Part shown: piece after piece, positions 38,501 to 49,027 of the stretch
How the letters are laid out: each line of letters opens with the position of its first letter
How positions within the stretch are numbered: the first letter of the stretch is position 1
Source of the DNA: Crotophaga sulcirostris
Lineage: Eukaryota; Chordata; Aves; Cuculiformes; Crotophagidae
Direction: 5' to 3'
Assembly: GCA_013397455.1 (NCBI GenBank)
Contig: VYZB01000016.1
Span: 4,703,887-4,767,886, forward strand
Length of the DNA: 64,000 bases
Program-made: the position numbers and the translations under genes
The notes under the pieces: generated by a model
The model's input: the letters and a program-made list of their open reading frames with translations, nothing else
Databases searched by the model: none
What the model was told of the DNA's origin: nothing

Positions 38501-38924
38501 GTCACATATGCACGCTTACCAGCAGGTTTTCCATTTTTAATTGCCCTCAGAGGGCTTCTTCGAGAGCCACACCTGCTTTTGTACGGGCCTTAATTTGTCA
38601 CTGTCCAAAGCAGAGCAGCGAGTATTTAAAATTCAGCCTCCATGTCTGGGTTGAATTTCTTCAAATGTGTGATTAATTGCTGGGTCTTTACAGGCTGCAT
38701 TTGGCTATTTCTGCATAAAACAGTCTTTCTTTTTGCCAGAAAGCTCCCCATAACATGGCTATTAAATATCTTCTTGTCAGTGGGACTTGTGTTGGTTCAT
38801 CCCATTTGTTCCTGCAGAAAGAGGTTGAAACACAAACAGAAAGTTCAGGGGTCTCTCCATTTCATTCTGTTTAGAGAAAACTAAAAAGTTATTTGTCTTT
38901 TTCAAAACTGTTCATATAAGGAAA
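32525..38924. other. intergenic, GC-richer, no gene seen
   Basis: Noncoding stretch that is locally GC-rich at about 33.2-34.9 kb and 36.1-37.2 kb. Open frames up to 223 codons occur (for example 36582-37253 +), but they have no recognisable domain, no homologue I know, and no consistent splice or start context. A perfect 10-bp palindromic pair lies at 37802-37822 and an imperfect one at about 37925-37960. The stretch 38430-38690 has the look of a conserved noncoding element. Confidence 0.6.
37802..37822. repeat. perfect palindrome, 10-bp arms
   Basis: AACTTTTTCT and AGAAAAAGTT are exact reverse complements around a single G. It lies in the intergenic region; no function is evident. Confidence 0.8.
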
Positions 38925-39035
38925 CACTTGAGATTAGGGCAGAAGGGGACCTTCCAGGTCATCCTATCCAGCCCTCCACAGCAGTGTAGGTAAGCAGGTT
39001 GTATGACCCAGCTCATAAAGTACTTAACTCCACCT
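38925..39035 (-). mobile_element. probable old CR1 fragment
   Basis: AGAAGGGGACCTTCCAGGTC followed by a CCAGCCCTCC-type segment resembles the reverse complement of a CR1 3' end. It is strongly diverged and the right boundary is unclear. Confidence 0.45.
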
Positions 39036-40624
39036 TAATAAACATTAAGCTTGTTTTTTTTCTACTCCTTCACAGCTGCTATGGGAAGGCTACTTGAAAA
39101 CCTTATTTTTAAGCCCAAAGTGATTTTCTTAATAAATCCCTGCTCAGAGCAGCCCTCCATAGCTGGAAAAGGGGTGCTTTCCCTCTCCCTTACAGCACCT
39201 TCTCATCTGAGACCTGAGTGCGGTGTAGGATGTGGCCAGCTGGGGCTACCCCTCTCCCACCCCCGTGATCCTCAGGGACAATCGGTGAGCTGCAAGCTGA
39301 ACGCCACAGTGCTACCTACTCTGGCAAATACAGAAACAGAATCTTGCCCCCAAAACCCCCACCAATATGCGTAAGACATGGAAGGAGTAACAAGGGAGAG
39401 AGAGATTTACAGGTAGATGGATGGATGGCTACACAGGCAAATAAGCACTTCTAAAAAATTAGTTTTGAATTTGCCACAGCCTCCTTCTGCCCAGGATTCA
39501 AGCCGAGGGTGTGAGCCTCCTGTCAGAAATCAGAAGCAGGCCCCTCCTGAGTCACTGTGTATGGCCATGGCCCACAGGGGCAAAACTAGGCTGAACAGGG
39601 CTGAACCATTGCTGATGCACTGGTGGTTTTCGCACTGTGGGAGGAGCAGCACACTGGACCACTGAAGAAAAGCTAAAACCATCTGTTATGGACACGTGGC
39701 TCAAGTTATATACATTTACATGTGTTGTGGTGGTTGAGAGCCCTCGCACGGAGGCACCCAGTGCAAGCAGCAAGTCTACCGGGGGCTCAGTAGGGTCCGC
39801 GGCTGATCCCCCAAGCCCTGCCTATACTCCTCAGCCTTCGCAGTGGTTGGTGCTGCCTTTGCCTCCTTTTGTCTGTCCATCAAGGAAGCAGTGCCTATGT
39901 CTCTAGCTAATTTGGAGGCCTAATTAATTACATAGTGCTGTAGTGCTGAGTAATGTTTTAATATATTATTAATTTCTTGAGAACAGCAGAAGGCTGCTCA
40001 GGAGCCTCCAGTGCCTGCTCCCACAATCACAGGAAATTGGTCATACAGGAGATGCCCATGTAATCCTGGCAAAGGATGATAATGTTTGGGGGCCAGCTGC
40101 CCCTGAGCCCTCAGCACGGGTCGCAGGGGCTGCTCCAGTGCCTGTGCCAGTGCCCCCTGCTCCTGAAGGCTTCTTTAGTCCTCTGATATTAAAATGCCTC
40201 GTTTATGGTGGCCAAGGAAGGAACGAAATGAGCTCCCTGGCTAAGTCCTGGCCCATGCTGGCACAGGAGGTGGACAACATGTCTCCTCCAACCTCAGCCC
40301 ACTCTTCTCAGCCCTCCTTGCTGTTTCCTTGTTGTCTTTTATTGCTTTAATCAGAGTCCCCCTGAGCTGACGAAGGCTCAGACTCCTCCTGAGCAGCACT
40401 GCTGGGACTGCTGCACTCCAGCAGCATTCTGCTCCCCTCTTTGGCATACATATTTTGTTTCCCAGTAGTGGGATCAGCCTTTAATAACAACAAAAGTAAC
40501 TCTAGATGCAGCCCAAGTTCTCTGTATTTGGAAGTATATTCAGCTGATTATTATTGAGGATCAGTAAGGGCCAGGTAAACACCCATGGCTCTCTGCGGCC
40601 ACTCACCCTCCTACTGGAATTAGG

Positions 40625-40905
40625 ACAGAACAGTTATCACAGAACAGTTGGGGCTGGAAGGGACCTTAAAGCCCATCCAGTCCCACCCCCCCGCCATGGG
40701 CAGGGACCCCTCCCACCAGCCCAGGCTGCTCCAGGCCCCATCCAGCCTGGCCTGGAACACCTCCAGGGAGGGGGCACCCACAGCTTCCCTGGGCAACCTG
40801 GGCCAGGGCCTCACCACCCTCAGTGTGAAGAATCTCTTCCTAACGTCCAATCTAAATCTCCCCCCTTCCAGTTTAGAGCCATTCCCCCTCGTCGGGAAAC
40901 TACAT
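40625..40905 (-). mobile_element. CR1 LINE 3' end, reverse orientation
   Basis: Reading + it starts with GGGGCTGGAAGGGACCTTAA, then GCCATGGGCAGGGACCCCTC, CAGGCTGCTCCAGGCC, GGAACACCTCCAGGGAGGGG, GGGCAACCTGGGCCAGGGCC and TCTCTTCCTAACGTCCAATC. This is the reverse complement of a typical avian CR1 3' region and is relatively well preserved. Overlapping open frames here (for example 40554-41012 and 40620-41060) are repeat-derived. Confidence 0.95.
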
Positions 40906-43900
40906 GGAGGCAGCAAGTTTGTGGGAAGCCTTGGGGGTGTGGGAAGGGGAATCGGCCACAGAGCAGAGGGTATCAGAGAATTAAAGGGGAGAAAGAGAAA
41001 AAACTGCAGTAAGAAACACAGAATGAAAGAAAAAAAAATCCCAGTTCCTACTTTGCTCACTAAAGCCCTCGTGTCTAAAATTTACTGATCGCTTACATGT
41101 ACATAGAGTCATCCTATTGTTTTTTTAAGGAGGGCCACGGTTTTCTCTGGGGCTCATGTACAAGCAGCTGATGTGATGGAAACAAGATGGACTTGGAGAA
41201 ACGGGTCTGCAGAGAGCATCCAAGGCTCACCTCTCTTCTTATAAGAGCAAAGTGGTTTGTCATGGCCGTTTGCTAGTGTGAATTACATGTCCCTGGACGG
41301 ATGTTCAAAAGGTTAAATATTGAAATACATCTGGAAGAAAGGACAGCGAATATAAACTACAGTATTTCGTGTGATGTATTTAATGTCCCTAATTTACATG
41401 CTGACAACTTTGCCATTTCTAAACAATGTTATCATTCATCTTTCTGATGATTAATCAGCACAAGCTTCAAACACTGTTTATCACACTTTGATGCAGCAAT
41501 CAAACAGGAAAGGCAAGGTGTTACAGAGGTGGGTTGGTTTTTTTTCCAAAATCTTACAGTATTTACAAAAAGGTACATATTTTTGTCAAACAGCATTCTT
41601 AGAATTATTCACTCATTCACAATCAGTCATTGTACAAAAACATCATTCAGAAACAGGTTTTAAAGTACACCCACCTCCGCTGCACAGTATACAGAAAAAA
41701 AGGCTAGAGTCAAGACACTTGATTTTTGAATAAGAAAGTAAACTGATTCAGAGGTACAACATTTCCAAGGAAGAAAGGTTCACTTCTCAAAAAATAATCA
41801 GCTGTAGTTCTCCTGAAGCTAATGAGCTTCTTGTAGGTCTACCATCAAATTTCCCTTTTACAGTTCAAGTATCTTTTGAGGTGTATTGCTGTAAACACAA
41901 TGCTGGCAGGGATTGATGTTGGTTTCATGTGCCCTGGCTCATCCCTGGAACAACTCAATGGATCTGTTTTGTTATTTCCAATTTCTGCTTGTATAATTGA
42001 GAATCTGAATATACCCTTACACTCTTAGGATCTTTTCTTCTGTAAAAGGACCTTGGGTTCTGCTCACTGTAAGCATTAAAATGGCAGGCCATAAAGGGAT
42101 TAACAGGCACTGCAAGTATCTGTTGATTTTCAAACAAAACTTGGTCATCTTGTATACTGATAATTTTTTTGCTTTAAAAATGTGCTCCAGTGAATTCATT
42201 GAGCCTGGCCCATTAAAGAGCAACAGGGAACTCTGAACAATAGGTGCTTGTTTTACTGCTACTGCAAATGCTTCAAAAGCATTAAATTGCCTTTTATACT
42301 GAGTAGTCTAATAACAAAGACTGATTTTCTCCCTTTTTTTTTCCCAATTGATTTGATGGTTCACTTGAGCTTTAAAAACACATTACATAAATCTTTACAA
42401 CTATTACAGAAGTCTTTTCTCAGGTTTAATTTGGTGTTTGGGGTTTTTTTCCATGGTGTAATCATTCACCCTTAAATTCACTGTACCACACAATCCTAGA
42501 TCACGCTTGACTGTGGATCCATAAGAATAATAATCCTAGAGGTTTACATTGCAAGGGGACACATACACATCCCAAAATCCTTCCAAAGGCAGTTTGTCAC
42601 GGAAAGCTCCCGTTCAGAGGTATACTGGAAAAAGCGCTGAGCACTCCTGAAGGCATTGCTGAAGGCCACAGCCTCCCGAAGAGGAAAGGACACTTTGCAG
42701 GAGCAGACCCTTACTGCCCACTTCTAGGGAAGCTTGTTTCAGTAGAAATTTAATGGCATAAAAAGAACACCTCTCTAATGACCTGCCCTGGCATGCATAC
42801 ATAAAAGCAAGGACTGTGATGACTAGACGATTTAACAATTGAGTGAAATGAATCTTCTGAGCTGACAGACAGTGGTGCTGGCTTTGCCAGCAGCCCTGCG
42901 CTGAACACCACCCCAAGGTGGATCTGTGGCTGCGCTGGACTGAATGAGTAGGGCAAAATCAGGTTTTTCAAGGATTTAATATCTCTGCCATATTGATGTT
43001 TTCAGGATTACATCATCCATTTGACTGAGACTTCAGAGGTACTACCTCCAACAACAGCTCCATCCTCTCCTGTTATTTAACTTTACTGTTTACAACTTTG
43101 TTTGGGCTTGATAGCTGGTGGTGGAAATACTAGCTATGACTATCTGAGAGAGTGGGAGATCCACTAGTGCAGACCTTTCTCCATGCTGCAGAATAAAAGA
43201 GAATGTGCTCCTCACTGGGCAGAATTGTAGAGAGCAACAGCTGGTAGAAAAGCAGTAAGTGTTGAAAAACCTTCAGAAATGCAATTGGGTACAAACCCCC
43301 AAATCTGATCAGATATTATCTTTACCAGGAAAAGCAGAGAAGCTGTCAAATGCCAGGTTACCTCATCCTACTTTCTCCTGACCTCTGTGTGTTCAGATGT
43401 CTTTGCACTTTCCTCTTATTTTTGAAGTAGAGGATTTCTCTTGTTTTACCACTTTCCCAGCCCTTCCCTCCACTGCAGTCCTTGAGGAAAGCCCAGCCCT
43501 GGGGGGTGTGCAGGGCCAGGGTTCACTTCAGGGAAAATGAAGAAGGAAAGGTTGAGAGAAGTAGGATGCTCCCACTGCTTTCCTGCTGATCCACCCCCCT
43601 CGACATTATGATTGCTCAGGAAAGAGCTTGGCTCTTCGAAGCACGTGTTGGTATAGGCTGGGCTTGACTGGCAGTGTAAGGAGAAGGTGGGGCTCTGCTA
43701 GAGATGAAGGAATAAATCAGAAAGAACAAAAATGTACAGAGGTCTATCACCACCCTGACCTTCTCAGCACCAAGAGCCAGGGTAGCCTCTCAGTAAGAGA
43801 TGCTGGAGTAAGATGTGTTTGATGCTCAGAGATCTCCTTGTGCACCCTCCAGAAACTTCTATGGACAGCCAACTGGGATTCTGCTCTTCTTACCAGTGCT

Positions 43901-44136
43901 GTAAATCAGATTAGCAACACTGACTTTTCTGGCTGTGTTTTGGGCAGCAGAAAACCTGGCCTTATGTTCTAAACAGTGTAAAAGCAGGATGGGACAGATT
44001 CATGCCAGGTGGAGATCAACAGAGGAGCACGGGGCAGCACCCTATTGATGAAGTTGTTATTCAAATGAAGAATTAAAAAAAAAAAAAAAAGAGAAGGATG
44101 GAGTTGCTGGTGACACTGATCGACATTGTTTGGGGA
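40906..44136. other. intergenic / ENPP6 3' UTR, boundary unresolved
   Basis: The right part of this stretch must contain the ENPP6 3' UTR (read on the - strand from 44136 leftwards). No AATAAA on the - strand is obvious close by; an ATTAAA complement at 42975-42980 is the nearest plausible signal and would give about 1.2 kb of UTR. An A17-type run lies at about 44074-44090. The stretch 41280-41480 is AT-rich with motifs typical of conserved noncoding DNA. No gene is seen. Confidence 0.5.
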
Positions 44137-44360
44137 TCACAGTAAGGAGATCTGCTTGGCAAACAGGGACAGCAGAGCCAGGGCCAGGGCACAGCTGCTG
44201 TGTGGGGTGAGCGGTGCCAAGGGGGCTGTGTTTCGGAGCATGCACTCCACCCTGGACCAGGAGCCATTGTTGGGCAGTGGTTGTATTCCTGCCAGGCTGC
44301 ACATGATGTTGTAAACATCCACGGACCTGATGGGAGGTGCTCGGAAGTTGGATCGGAAAT
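44137..44360 (-). CDS. ENPP6: ENPP6 last coding exon, GPI tail
   Basis: On the - strand the exon follows CTGCAG (44361-44366) and starts with AT, completing an Asp codon from the previous exon. It reads [18 protein letters not shown], then [15 protein letters not shown], and ends with a hydrophobic stretch [13 protein letters not shown] followed by KQISLL and TGA (44139-44137). It gives visible residues 294-366. The first block is a conserved part of the ENPP phosphodiesterase domain. The hydrophobic C terminus is the signal replaced by a GPI anchor in mammalian ENPP6, placing the enzyme on the outer cell surface. NNGS is a possible N-glycosylation site. The last six residues extend past the hydrophobic run, which is unusual against the mammalian ending as I recall it. 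Confidence 0.95.
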
Positions 44361-45099
44361 CTGCAGGGAAAACAGGCAAAGAGAGGAGTTGGCATCGTAT
44401 GGCTTGGGGCTCAGCTCCTGAAACACAAGGTGCTGTGGGGCAACATAGCTCAGCAAGAACATTTTAAATTATTAATTCATTATTTTTATTTCTAGTCCAA
44501 TTTTGTTCTAAAAAATAAAATAGAAAAGTTAATTAAATTATGAAGTACAGGAGCTGCTTTAAAGTGTATGCTTGGTAGATCTAATAGCCTGAAATAATTC
44601 TATTGCACATTCTGCTTCACTTTTGCACCAGTCTGCAGTTGCAGCCTGGTGCTTCGCAGTGTTTTCCACTGATGAAGTGAAAATCAGGGGTTTCGCATCT
44701 GACTTTCGGACAAGCAGGCAAGCTGTGCTGCAACCTTCCCAAACAAAGTGCTGTGTGCTAGAGAGTCTGAATCCACCAACAAAAGGAGAATTCATGTGTT
44801 TCAAATAGAATTAAAAATTTAGGCCAGTCTTGGAAAACAGGGCAAAAGAATAGAGTTACTGTGCTGGGACATTGGAGAGGCGCTGACCAAATCCCTTCCT
44901 GTCTCTCTGGTCCGTTTCTCTAACTATAAAACAGATACAGAGCTAGAAACCTTCCCAGCATCCAGCCATAGCGAGGAAATCCTGCCATCTATTTGTAATT
45001 TTTGGGTGTCGCAGAGTGCTGCGTCAGGATCCTGACACGCCAGGGCTGCAGAGACACAGTGACAGGGACCGTGGGGCTGCAGGGATAGTGGCACTGTAC
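44361..45099 (-). other. ENPP6: ENPP6 intron between the last two coding exons
   Basis: GT (45099-45098) to AG (44362-44361) on the - strand, about 740 nt. It contains a MIR-like remnant at about 44868-44945; otherwise nothing is recognised. Confidence 0.9.
44868..44945 (+). repeat. MIR/core-SINE-like remnant
   Basis: ACCAAATCCCTTCCTGTCTC followed by TCCGTTTCTCTAACTATAAA resembles the 'aagtcacttaacctctctg...cagtttcctcatctgtaaaatg' stretch of an old SINE. Diverged; low certainty. Confidence 0.35.
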
Positions 45100-45223
45100 C
45101 TGGCCCGTATGCGATGAAGAAAGCTCTCATGTCCATGAGCTCGTTGTCGTAGCCGTGCCAACCGTTTTGCCAGGCCTCCTTCCTCCCTGTCCCGTTCTCC
45201 CAGAAGGGCAGCTTGTCCCTGCT
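45100..45223 (-). CDS. ENPP6: ENPP6 exon with metal-binding His (H274 visible)
   Basis: The acceptor CCCAG (45228-45224) is followed by AGCAGGGACAAG, in phase 0 with the previous exon, and the donor is CCA G|GTACAG at 45100/45099. The 124 nt encode residues 252-292 plus one base of 293: [20 protein letters not shown], then [20 protein letters not shown]. The histidine of GWHGYDNE is the last zinc ligand of the ENPP active site (His354 in the mouse enzyme). Visible residue 274 plus 80 equals 354, so spacing is fully conserved. NGT is a possible glycosylation site. A competing AG two bases into the exon would break the frame, which decides the boundary. Confidence 0.95.
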
Positions 45224-46820
45224 CTGGGCGACAACAGCACAGCACGGTTAGTGCCCACCTGCCGGGCTGCGCGTGGTGTTCCACAGTGCACCCCGGTGTG
45301 TCACTCTGTGTCCCTGTGTGCTGCACCACCCCATCAGGTCCCCACACTGGGCCGTCAGCAGCAGGGGGGGGGACCTGGTCTTGCCATCTCAGCAAACAGC
45401 CATCTCCTGCTGAGCGAGGAGGACAACTTTCTGCCTCTCACTCATCTAAAGTTCTTCTGTGAGTACAAAGTATCCCAGCCGTATGTGACACGTAAGCAAG
45501 CTGGTGTCCCTCTCCTGCTGCTTGCTGGCAGCTCTGCTCCCCCACCCAGCACCATGCAATCCTGTCGCTTTGATGGCATGTTTACCTAAACATGCCAATG
45601 GCACCACAGAAGAAGCAGCCAGACCTAAGATGGTCCCCTTCTCCCTGGCACAAGACCACTCTGCTTTCTTTCCCTGCTTTAATAATTAGTCCATGCTTTC
45701 ATAATTTCTCATCATATTTCTTGTTTTTCCTTGCCCGTATTACACTTAAGTTATACTTCTAAATTCCTTTCTTGCTTTCCCCTGCTGTGTTTTAACAGCT
45801 CTTATCAGACTATCCAATAGCACCATATCCTGGCCCAACTGGGAGCAGTGGTCCCTAAGGTCTGCTCAAACTGCTGGACCAATCCTTTCCATGAATTTTC
45901 TTGTCCCATGCTTCCTAGGGATGGCAACACATGGGACACTCCAGATAACCCCAAAACTATGGCAGAAAGTTCACTTAGATGAAGAACAGTAGCTGACGTT
46001 TCATTAGACCCCTGGCATTCATTTCTTTGATAGTTACAGAGAAGGAGCTACAGTTCCCTAAAGTGGCAAGGTTTGGGTTTCACACTCTGTCACAGGAGCG
46101 CAGAAGATGCCCTGATAAAGTTTCCCGCATACCCATCCCAGGTGAGCGGTGCTGCAGCCCCTGCAGATGGTGAATAGCATTGACCAAGGATCCCTTTCTT
46201 TTTACAAACATTTATTTTGTTTGGTTTTGTGTTCCTCCTCTGCCCAAGAAGAAAATTGACTGTGCACAAGCACATTGAGGACAGCAATGATTATGGCTAT
46301 GAGGTGTAGCTCTTACAACTGCTTTCCATGGGAACCCCCAGAGTATCCCTTGTGTTTCTCTGTATGTAGTAGTCAGCAGATGTACCAGATAATTAAACAC
46401 TTTTAGCTGACAAATTAAACCTCCTTCCTTGTCCTCACCTGTTTCACTGACAGCATCCAGAGCAAGCCAGGGAGAAAACAGACTCCTTCCCTCTTGCTAC
46501 CATGGCACCTCTGTATGCTGAGGCTCCGCGTACTGCGGTTCCTGGGATTGAATTGTGAATGGGCTGCTCACCATCAGGCGACCTGTACTGCACTTGTTAG
46601 CATCAGCTCCAGACAAGCCAAGTCACATCTCATTTGCAGTGTTTCTTTGGCACTATCGTGACATTGCCAAAGCTAAACCTCTCCACAGTCCTGTCAGATG
46701 TTGTGGACTCAGCTGCTTCCCCAGAAATGTCACACACAGGAGGTAGCCTGCCTTTCCATCACCTGCCCAGACACTAGGAGATACCTATTTGTGTCTATAA
46801 TAGATGTGCAGTCAAGGGCA

Positions 46821-46848
46821 AATAATGGAAATAGCCATTTCCATTATT
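46821..46848. repeat. perfect 12-bp hairpin, 4-nt loop
   Basis: AATAATGGAAAT and ATTTCCATTATT are exact reverse complements around AGCC. The arms contain GGAAA/TTTCC. Confidence 0.9.
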
Positions 46849-47936
46849 TTTGCTGCTAGTTGGGTAAGAAAACCTATTACTTTCTTTCACAACCCACACG
46901 TTATTTTTTCACGCTAAGCCTAAGCTCTGCCACTCAAAGATGAGCGAAGCAGGCACGTCTGGGAATTCTGGCAATGGACTTTTCTCTGCAGGTGCATGGT
47001 TAGAAGCAGCACAGCAATTGCTCCCTAGAACTTGGAAAAGTCTGCTGGGGTGGGTACAGGGTGAGCACCTAGCCCTGAAGACTAATGCCATTGTTGCATG
47101 CAGGAGAGCTGCTGGGGGAAATTCTGCTCAAAAGGTGGGGACCACTCACTCATATGGGAGGAAGAAGATAAAATTAGCAGACCAGCTTCGATCCATCTGG
47201 AGGTGCGTCAAATCCCTCCTCATCCTGCTTTATCCGAAATGTAGATGGGCTTTTGTTCCTATGCCCTTTGCTAGGGGAAAAAAAACCCCAACCTTCCAGA
47301 CACATCTACTTTATCTCTCCAAAAAAACCCCATCTTTTGCAAACATCTCATAGCTATAAGAGAGTTAAAACACCCCATGAGTGTGATAGGGAAGAGCTGA
47401 ACATCCTCTCTTCAGTGGTTTGGGCAGGAAGTATAATAGAAGGCTCAATTATTGCTTTAAAAATATGACAGGAAACTTTCATTTTCACATCCCATTCACA
47501 GCTAATAAAAATGTACCAAGGAGAAGAAAAATGTGACAGCATTAATGAGAGGACATTCTTGAAAATCAGAAACAATGGGAAGGAATGGGCAGAGAGACAG
47601 AAATAATTACCACAGCAGCAGTGTTTGCTGCACTGTTATTAAGGTTTGTCAGAGTTTCAATGATTTTTTTAAAGTGCTGCTTTTTTATTTTTACAGAATA
47701 CATAAAAATGTTCTGTGTTGAACTTCTGTACAAAAGAGTTGTAATTTTTTAAAAATCATTCCAGTAAAAATGTTTCAGATTCCTGCTTTGCGAGCTTGAA
47801 ACTTAACTCCAGCTTTTTAAAATTTTTTTAACCCTAAACTTAACCATCTGTACTCAGAAACAATTGAGGTTTTTTAGAGATCCACTTTTATTCAGCCATA
47901 GAAATTATTATCCTAAAGTCACTTTGGCTAGTGAGA

Positions 47937-48075
47937 AATGTGGTGGTGCAGCCTGGTGTGGTCATAGATGCTCAGCTAAGTTACTATAGTTAAAAGTTAC
48001 TAAGTTATAGGTTGGACTCAATGATCTCAAAGGTCCTTTCCAACCTTGTAATACTGTGATACTGTGATACTATAA
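47937..48075 (+). mobile_element. CR1 LINE 3' end
   Basis: GGTTGGACTCAATGATCTCA and CCTTTCCAACCTTG are the standard CR1 3' signature. The tail is a short array of ATACTGTG units (about 48050-48071). Orientation +. The upstream part from 47937 is diverged. Confidence 0.85.
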
Positions 48076-48104
48076 TCTGCAAAGCAATGTGATCTAATTA
48101 CTGT

Positions 48105-48260
48105 GCTGGGACACTATAAAAAATGGGACACCTTGATTCTGGCACCAAATAACTGACTTAATATCTGTCCTTGGGCAAATCACTTAGTACTGCTTCTCAA
48201 TTTGCCACTTATAAGAAATGTAAGTTGCCTAACTCTGAGCTGTGATGAGGTGGAGTTAAT
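48105..48260 (+). repeat. MIR/core-SINE-like remnant
   Basis: CCTTGGGCAAATCACTTAGT, then CTTCTCAATTTGCC and TATAAGAAATG, follow the order of the reverse complement of an old SINE ('cttgggcaagtcactt...cagtttcc...tgtaaaatg'). It is diverged; family uncertain. Confidence 0.45.
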
Positions 48261-48889
48261 ACCTGTAACGTGGGGATGCTCAGTAGCAATACAAGTACAA
48301 AACAACAACAACAACCTTATTTTATAGTAACAAAATAAGTTGGTATGAGAAATCTCCTCATGTGCAAATCTAATCAGTTCTCTGCTGAACAAGCACTCGG
48401 ATTTGCAGTGGGTACCTCTGAGGACTAAATCCCCAGTTTGACCCTTTTGAGACTGGAGGGCTTGGGAGAAACAGGGCGTTTCAACAGCCTGATGCGTGGG
48501 AAGCCAGGAAGAAAGAAAAGTTGCCATGAAGTACTGATGAATGGAGGGATGGAAACACTCTTCGTGTCTGAGATGAAAGCAAATTGGCAGAAGGAAGAGG
48601 AGTAAAACAACAGAACTGGAATGGGAAATACAAAAACTCCTCCTGCTTTATGATGATGCAGAAAAAAGAACTGCTTTAACTATTTAACTTTGTCCCTTCA
48701 GCATAGATGCCGTGCATTTAGGCTCTTTTAAGAACACAGCAGCATTTGACATCAGCATTGTAATCAGGTCAAGTAAATGATGTAACACTTTAACTCAATG
48801 TCCAGCACAGAACGGTACATTTTTCTTACTGCTTTTATACATTGCACCTTTTCACATTAAGGTCTAAGTATTGTGCTTCTATATTTTAC

Positions 48890-49027
48890 CTCTACTATGA
48901 ACCATCCTTCCTCGGCCACGAGAGTTAGAGGAGATACAAATTTTCCTTTTTTGTAGAAAAACCTGGCTGGAATATCCTGTATGTTGTAAACATGCATGTG
49001 TTCCACAGCTTTCAATTTTTGATATAT
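48890..49027 (-). CDS. ENPP6: ENPP6 exon, phosphodiesterase domain
   Basis: The exon runs from the acceptor TTTGCAG (49034-49028) to the donor GTAGAG|GTAAAA. It is 138 nt in phase 0 at both ends and gives residues 206-251: [20 protein letters not shown], then [20 protein letters not shown] and WFIVE. The [16 protein letters not shown] block is typical of ENPP6. It lies between the Asp-His metal site of the previous exon and the final His of the next one. Confidence 0.95.

Larger units (their letters stand above)
45224..48889 (-). other. ENPP6: ENPP6 intron (3.7 kb)
   Basis: GT-AG intron on the - strand. It carries a perfect 12-bp inverted repeat (46821-46848), a CR1 3' end (47937-48075) and a MIR-like piece (48105-48260). 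The + strand open frame at 45155-45589 is antisense to the neighbouring exon and this intron and has no support. Confidence 0.9.

Noticed and set aside
38056..38676. 206-codon + strand frame
   Set aside because: Mixed composition with no domain; its right half overlaps a likely conserved noncoding segment.
40554..41088. Overlapping 146-152 codon frames on both strands
   Set aside because: They lie largely on a reverse CR1 3' end and its flank; 3' ends of CR1 are noncoding.
42975..42980. ENPP6 poly(A) signal (ATTAAA on the - strand)
   Set aside because: Only a variant hexamer with weak surrounding context; too uncertain to list as a feature.
45155..45589. 144-codon + strand frame
   Set aside because: Antisense to an ENPP6 coding exon and its intron; openness reflects the real gene on the other strand.
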